NCBI RefSeq assembly: GCF_022539665.2
Contig: NC_081337.1
Span: 1,294,239-1,358,238, forward strand
DNA: 64,000 bases
Origin: Daphnia carinata
Lineage: Eukaryota > Arthropoda > Branchiopoda > Diplostraca > Daphniidae
Direction: 5' to 3'
Positions 10,136-19,347 of this stretch are shown here, one piece after another (position 1 is the first letter of the stretch; each line of letters starts with the position of its first letter). Under the pieces are notes generated by a model. The model had not been told where the DNA came from and searched no databases. It saw only the letters and a list, made by a program, of their open reading frames with translations. The position numbers and the translations under genes were made by a program.

Positions 10136-10456
10136 AAAGAATACTATGACTGTAGCGATCTTCAAGCAGTAGCTCTGCTGACCAATGATGATGGAGTAGA
10201 TTTTGACTGGTCTAAACGGGTAGTGGATATTTCTGGACTTGCAGGATCCCTCCCGAAGTTCGGCGTGTGAAGGCAAGATTATGTTGGATCCTGGGATGAG
10301 CGAAAACCAAAGGAATTCTTCCAGTACCGCCCGAAGTCCCCGCCGGAATTGATTAGCAATTTTTCGGACGGCTCGTGTAACAGTGATCAAAGCGTGAATG
10401 ACAGTGATACGGACTACTCTACTACACTACAGCAGCTTCGAAATACTATTAGTTAG
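10136..10456 (+). pseudogene. Unidentified coding stretch with one in-frame stop
   Basis: One frame stays open from 10136 to TAG 10454-10456 except for a TGA at 10268-10270. It reads NDDGVDFDWSKRVVDIS before the stop and YVGSWDERKPKEFFQYRPKS, then a Ser/Asp-rich tail, after it. The composition looks like real protein, not noise, with a basic-aromatic centre and acidic C-terminus. No start codon is evident, so the beginning may be in another exon. The product is unknown. The minus-strand frame over the same DNA is a shadow. Confidence 0.4.
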
Positions 10457-10697
10457 CCATGCCTTTGTAAAGAGCTGAATGGTGAAAGTTGATATTAATT
10501 GTTGACGCATATGTTGTTATTTCATCTACTATATTTATTCGTTTATCATAGTCGTTTCCGAAGTAAAACATGAATTCCAAATGAGATGGTCCAAACAATA
10601 AAATGTCCACGTTAACCATTCGCATTCCATTTCTTTTTCCCTGTACGACGTGTGTAGAAAAGAAGCGCTGCCTGGTGAATCGTGTTTTGTGTTTCAC
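10449..10697 (-). CDS. Unidentified 82-codon frame
   Basis: Minus strand from ATG 10697, MKHKTRFTRQRFFSTHVVQG and on to a stop at 10449. It is basic at the N-terminus and otherwise mixed, with no domain I recognise. It overlaps the end of the plus-strand frame at 10136-10456 by 8 bp. It may be chance. Confidence 0.2.
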   Translation of the reverse strand: MKHKTRFTRQRFFSTHVVQGKRNGMRMVNVDILLFGPSHLEFMFYFGNDYDKRINIVDEITTYASTININFHHSALYKGMAN

Positions 10698-11048
10698 AAT
10701 AGGTCTATATGAAGCAGATTTTCACTTTGGTATAGATCCTATGGAAATTCTTATTAGAAGATCAATAAGGCTGAGCAATAAGGACTGCCCTATACCTTTC
10801 ATTTTTCAGTTTTTACCACTTATCTCTTGGTTACATTAACTAACTAATACTACTAACCTATAAACTAACAAGGCCTTATAATGTACATTTTAATGTTTAA
10901 AATCAAATTACGAAAGGCATCAACATAGGTTCGCATGTAATATTAAAAAAGTGCGTACGGTATTAAAAAAGTATTAACGGTTGAGCGCCTTCGGGAACTC
11001 CATGCCCGTGCTCCTTTTTGACCCGTAGGCCGAGGCGGAAGTTAGTTC

Positions 11049-11075
11049 TTACCTTACTTACCTTACCTTACCTTT
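11049..11075. repeat. TTACC simple repeat
   Basis: A short run of degenerate TTACC/TTACCTTACC units. Confidence 0.7.
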
Positions 11076-11096
11076 CTTTAACACCAATGTTGTCAG

Positions 11097-11215
11097 GACG
11101 TTGACACCAATCTTGTAGGAAGCGATCCAGTGAGCACGGAATGCGGTCCCAGCATTGGAGGAATGACCGTGTGCTTGGTTCGTGGATTGGAGTCACATAT
11201 GGTAGGTGCATGCTG
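11097..11215. repeat. Dispersed SINE-like repeat, copy 2
   Basis: Same core as 6149-6303, including GAGCACGGAATGCGGTCCCA, ATTGGAGGAATG and the GTGTGCTTGGTTCGTGGATT segment, in the same orientation. The ends differ, so the copies are old or truncated. Confidence 0.5.
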
Positions 11216-11639
11216 TGAAGTTGATCCACGCTTTTAATCTACACAGCTGCGAGCTCTTTGCTAGTATTTAGCAGATTTGTTCTTACCCGTTTAGTTGGAA
11301 TCTACAGCAATCGTGCAGCAGTAAGATCATATTAGTATATTGAAAATCAGTATGCTTTAATTACTAGGCGTGAGGGCTGTAACCGAAAGATAATATTGAT
11401 CGTATTCTGACGATGATCGTCCAGACGGTTCAAAATTCAAACGGATTGTCATTGGGTTGTCGCAAACCACTTCACCTCGGCCTTTGGCAAAGCACCTTCA
11501 AGCAGATGTGTAATTATTGAAATATTTTGTTTACATTTTTAATGGACTATGAATTTTTTTCTTCCTACCACATTGCTTTCTTGTTACAAGTTGTTACAAG
11601 TGCAAAGCTGTTGCCCGTCAGGGGCTTGTAAAATGTAAT
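11216..11639. other. Stretch without a recognisable gene
   Basis: No coding or repeat signal that I can name. Confidence 0.3.
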
Positions 11640-14345
11640 TATCGTAGAGAGCGGTCTTTCTAGCTGCACAGGCTCTGGGCTCTAATGGAGGCGACGGAGG
11701 AAACGGACAAAGTGGCACTAATGGGGAAAGCAAACGAGAGAGAAAGGCTAGCAAATGGTCAAGAGAATATTTCAAAAAAGTTTTCCTTCCATGCCGACAT
11801 TCGAAGCGGGAAGACTGACAGAAGACGTAGTTCCATGTAATGCAGTTAAGACCGTCCTGACGACGCCAAACAACTTGTAGCCAGGTGAAAATCGAACATC
11901 TGGTAAAGATGTCAAACCAAACAATCCAAGTAATTTTTTCACCGACGGCACTGCGAAATATGGTAGTAAGATCACCGTCTCGTACTACCTGTCCAAAAAA
12001 AACGTCACACACTTATTCTCTGCCAAGGTATACACCATTCCATTTGTCAACTAAACAATTTTATAAAAAAGCTTCTTAAATACTGGAATAAACAGGAAGT
12101 CGCATCGGACAAGGTGGATCTGGAGGCGCCACTGTATTTGAATCTATGTCAGGAGAAAACTCGTTCACAATATACTCCAGCGTTCCGGTCGTGGGTAAGG
12201 ATAATCGTCAACCAAAAGCTGAGCGCGTGGGTGTCTACGAAGCAATTGGTGCGGATGGTAAAATGAGAATTGCCGTAGGGGACGTTGGTTTCATCCATTA
12301 ACGAACAGGCTAGACACATCTGAGGCATCTGAAAACCAAAATCTGACAAGACAATACATTGGCTTCGAAAATGATATTAGCCTTCAAAATTGAATGCAAT
12401 CACACTAAACCTTCAAAACAGCCGGATAATTACTACACCAAACTACAGAAAAGGCAATATGCGTCAATTGCTTGTAGTGGCTTTCCCGCATTCCACCAAG
12501 TCCAATCACTACATTCGACGGTGGTAAATGCCACGAAAAAAGGCAATAGTTCGTGAAAGTCTCGCCCAATATGTCTTCCAAGTGGAGGACCGGAAGCAGG
12601 TAACACAATGCCTTCAGGCAAAATTATCCAACAACTGGGAGGAAGAACAATTGTCTGACAACGTCGAATTATTACTCAGCCAAATGGAAACCAAAGAAAC
12701 TCATCTTCATCAGTTGGCTTCACTTTGCAGTCGGGGCCTAGAGAATGTTGGATCAATGAGATTCGTTAAACCAGCATTGAAATATATTTTGGATGAGAAC
12801 AGCGTTTTAGACAACTCGCGTTCTTTGGATGGTCGTCGATCAGTCGGATGTCGCCCAGTTGATTTCCGGCAAGAACCACCGGTCGACATTACATGCCTCG
12901 CTATGCTACCAACTATGAGCGGCTTTGATAGCGCTATACATAGCATTTTTGGCCAAATGAATTCAAGCGGATTATAAGTCTGCAGGAACGTGAAACAGTA
13001 TCACCATAATCTCGCCAAATCCATCACTAAAAATACAAATCGTTATAAAGTTGCAGCTTCTATCAAACAGTTCATACTCCGTATGCAAGAGACCAATGCA
13101 TTGAATTATACGGTCGCCAATGAAATTTCTTTATTCAAATGTCGACGAGCGAACAGCGAAGTGAATGAATTCAATTGGGAAAAGGAGACCGAATTGAAGG
13201 ATTTATTTAACGAATACGCCAAGTTTGTCGAAACACCATCGAATTCACAGGGATCGGCTGAAGTGGAAATGCTTGCAATCATTCATGGTATGTCCATCCG
13301 TGTTTACAACCATCAGTCATCAACCTTCAAATACAAGGAAACCTTGAATCCGAAGAATTACGGGCAGTGCTGTATTCTTCACCTCGTGGAATGGCAACGA
13401 CTTGAGCGCAAAGAAATGTTGGAAAATTCCGACAAAACAATTGATGATGATTTGTTCGAAAATTATCGTTTTGAAAATCAACTCATTCAAAGTCATTACT
13501 TCCGTAAATTCTTAAACTCTCTTGAAAAACAAGCCGCTAACCAACAGGTCATTGCTTCCATGAAGTAGCTCAACCCTGAAAACGATGATACACCGGATAA
13601 ATTGTTTGAGTTCCTTATGGAAATCTTTCGGGAAAATGAGAAAATCGAGAAAATTTGAATGTTGAACTGATTGACAAATATTCATCGATCTTTTCTTGAT
13701 GGCTGAATTGATAGAAGAACACCATAGTCGAAACCTCAGTTCCATTTTCTACTTAAATATTGTAAAAAATAACTCATCCATCGACTGGAGATGCGATTTT
13801 TTAATGCTTGACATATACGACCGGTTAACTCAGGAGTCTTCTGATATTGATGAACTCGCCATATAAGACATGAGTTGTTTGAAATAGCCAGTGGAATGCC
13901 ATCTCTGGTGCCTCTACTGCGCAATCTGGCTGCCACATCCGACAGCTGTGCTGCGTTGCAGACACAGAATTTGTTGCAACTCATGAAATTGATTGCCAAA
14001 GGCTGTAAAAAGCATAGCATAATTACAAGTCACCACTTACCGGAGCTTCAGCAACTGCCACTCAGCGATTGGTTTTACCGTTTATGAAGCAAAATGTGGG
14101 AAAGAAAATCAGTCGGTTGCTCACCAATTCGATTACTCCAAAACAGCGTAAAAAACTCAGAAACGATGCCATCTGTGTTGGCAACCCCGTGCCAGCAAAG
14201 ACGGTCAATTTCACAGACCCCGAAAACTCCAACCTGGCAGCGTCTGGAGAGGAGTTAGGGAAATCGGTAACGAAGGGCGTACCTACCTACGACCGCGATA
14301 AATCACTCACCTGTTACGACAGGACGTGTGTCACACCAACTTAAA
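11640..14345 (+). pseudogene. Degraded multi-exon gene: Gly-rich start, OTU-like middle
   Basis: A series of plus-strand coding pieces in different frames. It starts with a Gly/Asn-rich stretch (SNGGDGGNGQSGTNGES, about 11675-11725), then KITVSYYLSKKNVTHLFSAK up to 12027, followed by a 68-bp GT-AG intron (12028-12095). The next exon is Gly-rich again and ends with GKMRIAVGDVGFIH. A long frame from 12528 to about 13657 is broken only by stops at 12975 and 13566. It holds a helical region and EMLAIIHGMSIRVYNHQSS...YGQCCILHL, which resembles the end of an OTU-type cysteine protease fold (weak). Further helical pieces run to 14343. Frameshifts at about 12300, 13660-13870 and 14080 make it a pseudogene. 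Identity unknown. Confidence 0.45.
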
Positions 14346-14499
14346 GTCTCCAAATCTAATTTGTGATTTTTTTTGTCAAAGTCTTAAAGAGTGCGTGTGG
14401 CGACGCACTCAACAACACAATCGTCTCTCATCACACCAAACGTCTTTTCCCCTTTTTTTTCTCTCTCTCTACGTATCACATCCGTGCGTAAAGGCAACA
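14312..14499 (+). repeat. Candidate 5' LTR of BEL/Pao element 1
   Basis: The segment begins TGTTACGAC and ends GGCAACA, three bases before a primer-binding site. The TGTT...AACA ends are the usual LTR form. At 188 bp it would be short for BEL, and no second copy is present because the 3' half of the element is missing, so the left edge is uncertain. Confidence 0.4.
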
Positions 14500-14502
14500 A
14501 AT

Positions 14503-14520
14503 TGGTGCATCGACCGGGAA
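14503..14520 (+). other. Primer-binding site of BEL/Pao element 1 (tRNA-Gly type)
   Basis: TGGTGCATCGACCGGGAA differs by two bases from the complement of the 3' end of an animal tRNA-Gly (TGGTGCATTGGCCGGGAA). tRNA-Gly is a common primer for BEL elements. Confidence 0.55.
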
Positions 14521-14817
14521 TCATCGAAACTCGGTTCGGTGGGCATTACGCACGCGACTCGTCAACAAGTGCCGGAGACCCTGCTGACTTCATCCAGTCT
14601 CATCGTCTCTCGACTTCCTATATCGCCTTCAAGCTGATGACGTGCATTCGATAGTCGTCTTCAGCAACATTCCGTCCACCTTTCTTTCATTTCATACCAT
14701 CCGAAGACCCGCGTGGCAGATTCATCGTTTCATCGCCCACGTTTGAACCACTGCGTGCCCAGTCCGCAGTCCATCTCTTCGTTATTCATTACTTATTTTG
14801 CAACTAAATTTACAGTC

Positions 14818-16349
14818 ATGGCCCAATCTCTTCCTCATCTTCCCGCCATCGACGAGGACGACGAATCAAATTTCGATTGGGAAACCGCCACCGACCCAGC
14901 ACGCCTCAAACGATTCCGAACGACTGGGAAATCAACCCACACCCGATCAGGAAAGAAGTTGGCCGTTCGAGTTGGGGATGATCGCGACACTGTTCGCGCC
15001 TCACGATCCACGTATATTCGTGATTACGATCGTTGGCGAGCAACATTGGCTGCAAGCGGTAGTGTACGAACACCAAGCTCTATTGACTATTTGCGACAAT
15101 TATTTGGCCAGGCTTCCGACCCGATCGTCCGCTTCAGTATCGTCCAGGCATTCTTCAAATCACTCCAGCGTGTCATCCGCTCGCGCCAAAATACAAGAAG
15201 CCGAACAACTTCAAAAGGAAGCTGAGTTCAAACTTCAAAGCGCCCAAGACGAAGCAATTCGTAGGGCCGCTGAAGATGTGACTTTAAGGCAAGTTGACGC
15301 AAATCGACAACAAAGAGAACTCCGCGACCAAATTGAGCTCCAACGGCTTTCCGGCGCCATGTTGAAAAGGCAATTGAATGAAATTACTGACGGAGAACAG
15401 GATTTTCCCGAACAGGCATCGACTCTACCCATCACAAGCGTTTCGTCCGATGTCGTTGCCCCCCCTTCAATTTTCCCGGCCAACCCACATAGCCAAACGT
15501 CTACTGTTGTGTCTACCACAATTGACTTATCAGCTACCCAAAGCGCCATCCCTACGCTTACGACGATGACACCTTCAATTGGCTCGAATGTACCGAAGTC
15601 ATTGATGCCCACCAGGCTCTTTACGCCGTCAAACTCCATCCATTCGACCACCGCAACGCCTTCAGTTGCCAGCGGAGCTTTTCATCAGGTCCGTGGGCTT
15701 GCATCCAGAGCCAACAGCGCCCTAACACCTAGCAAGCCTCACGACACTCGGCGCCACCACCATCATCTTTAGTGGCTAATAGTTGCGCGCCTCAACCGAC
15801 TTCGGTCCCGTTTCCGAGCGTTGTAATGGCTCCATCTTTATACTTACCGGGTAACCCAATTCCACTAGCTCCCCCGCAAGCATTCCTTGATTCATCGCGG
15901 GTTTACACGCCAGACGCTTGGATACATTCCCTTGAAAGTCCAGCTACTATAGGTCGCTCAAGTGTCAAACCACCAAGGATGAAGGCGCCAAGCTTTGACG
16001 GAAATCCACGTAACTGGCCTATGTTGATTCAAATGGTTAAGGTCTTCGTCCACGACGCCGTGAACTCCGACGCGGAGCGTATTGCCCACCTCCACGATGC
16101 GCTTACCCCAGCCCTTCGAAAGGCCATTGGCGAGGCTCTGCAGAACCCTGGGCTTTACCGACATGCTCTCAGTGAACTCCACAAACGTTACGGAAACCCA
16201 TAGATTGTGGCCCAAGCGTGTACGTCTTCCTTACTAAAACTCCAACCTTTCAGGAACAACGACTATAAGGCCCTGCGCTCATTTTTTGCCGACCTTCACT
16301 CTGTTGTCGCGACTTTACGGCTCGGCGGGTATGGAATGGAGCTTCACAG
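14818..16349 (+). pseudogene. gag: BEL/Pao gag, N-terminal part (element 1)
   Basis: The start is the ATG at 14818 (MAQSLPHLPAIDEDDESNFD), about 300 bp after the primer-binding site. The first frame shifts near 15040 into one reading VVYEHQALLTICDNYLARLP, a Ser-rich patch and a coiled coil (AEQLQKEAEFKLQSAQDEAI). A stop at about 15770 and a shift lead to FDGNPRNWPMLIQMVKVFVH, with ALTPALRKAIGEAL and LHKRYGNP. This is the conserved Pao gag core (DUF1759 type). Another stop at 16201-16203 precedes a last stretch ending GGYGMELHS, where the Gypsy element at 16350 interrupts. The gag resumes at 28440. Confidence 0.8.
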
Positions 16350-16554
16350 TGTAAAGTTTCCTAAACCTCGTGTATTGTCAGTAGATTGCCGAAACAATTC
16401 CGAATTACAAGTTACAAAACATGCAGTATTTATACTACTACAGAACACAAATTATGAAGGTAAAGTGGGAGATGATACGTTCACTTTCACTTGTGGAACG
16501 CTTGAGGGATGTAAAAGGTGTGGCTTTCTTTGGATAGCCTTTGGGCTCGTTACA
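16350..16554 (-). repeat. 3' LTR of Gypsy element 2
   Basis: On the plus strand it begins TGTAAAG and ends GTTACA. It matches the copy at 28235-28439 over its full 205 bp with few changes. Confidence 0.92.
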
Positions 16555-16568
16555 TCCTTCCCCTCTTC
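16555..16568 (-). other. Polypurine tract of Gypsy element 2
   Basis: On the minus strand this reads GAAGAGGGGAAGGA directly before the 3' LTR, the plus-strand primer of reverse transcription. Confidence 0.7.
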
Positions 16569-16661
16569 GATAAGAAGAATTGGTCCTCCAATTTGTGTTT
16601 TCCGTCACCGAATACAGTTGTTGCTATGGGTAAAAATATAACTTGTTCCTCCACCTAAAAT

Positions 16662-18057
16662 TTATGAAAAAGAGTTGCATGTGATTTTAATAAAGTTGCT
16701 GGTGTATTGTCTTCTTTCTTTTCGTTTTTTATTCTTGCTTTTCTTTCGTCCTGGTATTACGGCTTTATTGATTATGGCTTGTTCGTTTTTCTCGCGGTGG
16801 TTTTGTGGTTGATCTTTTCTTCCAGTCTTGGTCAAGGAACTACCGTTATGTTTTTGTTCCCATTCTTTGAATATAGCTTGTTCTTTTTTATTAAAAGGTG
16901 AATCCGATGCAGCCGTGTGTCCATTGCAGTTTTTTATTCTTGCGTCTGCTCCGTGTAGAAGCAATATCTCGATCATATCAAGTCGGTTGTATCCGACTGC
17001 TACGTGTAAGGCTCCTTCGCCCGAAACATCTTGTTGGTTGATGTTGATGATTCTTTTTGGCTTGCAAGGTCTTCTAGGCCATACATGGCTAAATAATGCA
17101 AAACGGTTCTGCTGCTTGGTGTTGTAATGTTGATGTTAGTTGGTGTCCATATAAACTTCGCACATTCTTGGTTTTCGTGTGAGATTGCCAACATTAAGGG
17201 AGTTTCTCCGTTGTAGTTGCGAGCTGTAAATTCGCAGTTGTTTTGCTTCAGGATTCGTAGTAACAGTAGATCATTTTTGGCTTCTGCGATATGGCCAATT
17301 GTTTTTCCGTGATATTGTATCTCTGGATCCGCTCCGAAGGATAGTAAAAGATCGGTAATGTCGTACCTACATCTTCGTACGCTTGTGTGGAGTAGCGTCT
17401 GTTCTTCTTCAAATCTTTCATTGAGGAATATGGCCATCTTCTGTCTTGGCCAATCCTGCTGCGTTTTGAATTTATTTTGGATGCACCGTCTTATTACCTG
17501 TATTGGAGCTCCCATCATCGGCAATGAAAGTTTACCGTTTTCTAAATCAATCATGGCTTGTCTTCGCAGTTGGATTTTTTCTGCTCGGGATGCTGATATG
17601 GATGCTATCGTTTTCAACAGACAGTTTTTACATGCTTCTGTTCTCCGCTGTTGGTTGTCCGGCCTGTTACGTTTTTGGAGGGGTTCACACTGAAGATAGG
17701 TGTCACTGTCATATCCTAGTGTAAATTCAACACTGTAGTCGCTTTCCATATCGGGTGCTATTCCACTATACGCCGTTAATCCCTCGTTTTCATCATTACT
17801 TGATTCACTGTTGTCTTTCAGTTTTTCCTCATTCCTCAAAAAATCGTTCTTCTCTGTTTCTATTCCGTTCCATCCCATGTATTGCACTAATTGCGTTTTT
17901 TCATCCGCACTTTTCGCACCTTCTTTTCTCTGCAGTCCTGTTGACTATCCTCACTTTCGGTATCGCTAATAGTGATTAGCTCGTATACCCTCTTCGTCTC
18001 CTGATGGATGATGGTTACTTCCATTTTGTTATCCTGAGCGGTGTTGTTATAGGCCAT
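16662..18057 (-). pseudogene. Ankyrin-repeat protein gene carried by Gypsy element 2
   Basis: Minus strand. The likely start is the ATG at 18057 (MAYNNTAQDNKMEVTIIHQE). After a frameshift near 17930 the main frame continues to 17000, and a third frame, entered at an A-run near 17065, runs to a stop at 16662; total about 465 codons. The N-terminal third is acidic and Ser-rich. The rest carries ankyrin repeats: TLLHTSVRRCRYDITDLLLS-FGAD, TPLMLAISHENQECAKFI, and EGALHVAVGYNRLDMIEILL, LHGADARIKNCNGHTAA. The tail is Lys/Arg-rich (GRKKSKNKKRKERRQ), like a nuclear signal. Ankyrin repeats bind other proteins; the target here is unknown. It lies downstream of the envelope region, 93 bp inside the polypurine tract, so it belongs to the element. 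Confidence 0.8.
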
Positions 18058-18683
18058 TTTGAGATTAATTGTTGGTTTGTAATGCGCACTTTGCTTTGCG
18101 AAACTTTGTTGGAGTTATGCCGTTGAGACACTGGGAAGAGATAAGTTTTTGCATTTTGCAAAATCTTGCTTATTCAAAGAGCTTCATGTTGCTTTTTCTT
18201 TTCTCATATGTTCTTGTGTCTCTGTTCTTAATTTGATATCAGGTTTGTCTTGCATTTAATATGTTCCATTTTCTGTTTTATACCCTTTTTTGGGTGAAAT
18301 TGTTGTCCACGTCTTGTGTTGCGCTGACATTTGGATTTATCGCAGGGCGAATCGACGAATATCCTGTTTGTTTTCTTTCTTTATTCTTTTTTAGTCATTG
18401 TCATTTTCTTATAGGGGTTCTTGTGTTATTTTTTTATTCTTCTTCGTGAGTTAGTTTTCTTCGTTCCTTTGTAGAATACACTGCTTGTTCCGTTGTTCTG
18501 TTTGTTATTTCGTCTTTCATGGAGGTGTTCGACTATGTGTACGTTTTTCATTATCGATCACAGATCGATATGGCATTGTCTGGGCTTGGTAACGCGATTT
18601 TTTCTACTCCTACAAGCCTTTACTGGAGATTCCGCGAAGAAGATCGGAGCCTCTTCTTCGTTTTGTTTCGGCTGACCTTTAAA

Positions 18684-18951
18684 ATGTCGGGTTTGGCGCC
18701 GCGGGATTTCGGGTACAAACGTCCGGGGCTCAACGATTACTATTATTTGTAAGTGTTGTTTTACTTTATTTATTTATTTATTTATTAAATTTTTTTTTTT
18801 TTTAAGGAATCATTTAGGGTATGCGCTCTATCGCGACGTTTACCCACTCAAATTCGCCCGTTTTCTTTGGTGGCTAGATTCGGGTAATGATATTTATCAT
18901 CCCACCCCAACATCTTCTCGTTTTATGCGAGAGCGTCTTCAAGAAGAGTGA
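18684..18951 (+). CDS. Small spliced reading frame antisense to Gypsy element 2
   Basis: Plus strand, opposite to all other genes of the element. Exon 1 starts at ATG 18684 in a good context (TTAAAATGTC) and reads MSGLAPRDFGYKRPGLNDYY. It ends before a GTAAGT donor at 18749. A poly-T tract and AAG acceptor close a 58-bp intron at 18806. Exon 2 continues in phase with NHLGYALYRDVYPLKF and FLWWLDSGNDIYHPTPTS to TGA 18949-18951, about 69 codons. A +1 frame runs on from there (RLAITSASQIYNYVIYGVPL), so the original may have been longer and frameshifted. The frame is open upstream of the ATG to 18519. I recognise no domain. Confidence 0.4.
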
Positions 18952-19347
18952 CGATCGCCTGGCCATCACAAGTGCATCGCAAATCTACAACTATGTTATA
19001 TATGGCGTTCCTCTTCCCAAATGTGATTCCATGGACGGATGATTTTATTTTCCGGTGTTTGTGTTATTTTTTTTAAAAATTTTTAAATTTTTTTTTAATT
19101 TTGTAGTTAAGGTGTTAGTTCGGAATACAAAATTGTTATTTGAGTTTATTTCTTTGTCTGTTTTTACTATAAAGTTTCAAGTAGTGGATAATGGTAAGGA
19201 AAAAAATAATAATCAACTTAATTGTTGAAGCTTTTAAATGCTGGTAAGTGCGTTATTTACTGGGGGCTGCTAATTTATTATGTAATTAACTAACTTGTCA
19301 AGAGCTACGTTTAGTGGCTACTTTTAATTTCAATGACCTTGGGAATT
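18952..19347. other. AT-rich interval between envelope and antisense frame
   Basis: Contains T-runs, and near 18960-19040 a short coding-like continuation in another frame (see the antisense gene). Nothing else identified. Confidence 0.35.

Noticed and set aside
11584-12012. 142-codon minus-strand frame
   Set aside because: It is Pro/Leu/Cys-rich with no domain and overlaps plus-strand coding pieces that have a proper intron; judged a shadow.
16707-17127. Hydrophobic plus-strand frames that look like membrane proteins
   Set aside because: The minus strand is a Lys/Asn-rich ankyrin gene; its complement is automatically Phe/Leu-rich.
18261-18675. Phe/Leu-rich plus-strand frames upstream of the antisense mini-gene
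   Set aside because: T-rich DNA gives such frames by chance; no splice or start context links them firmly to the mini-gene.
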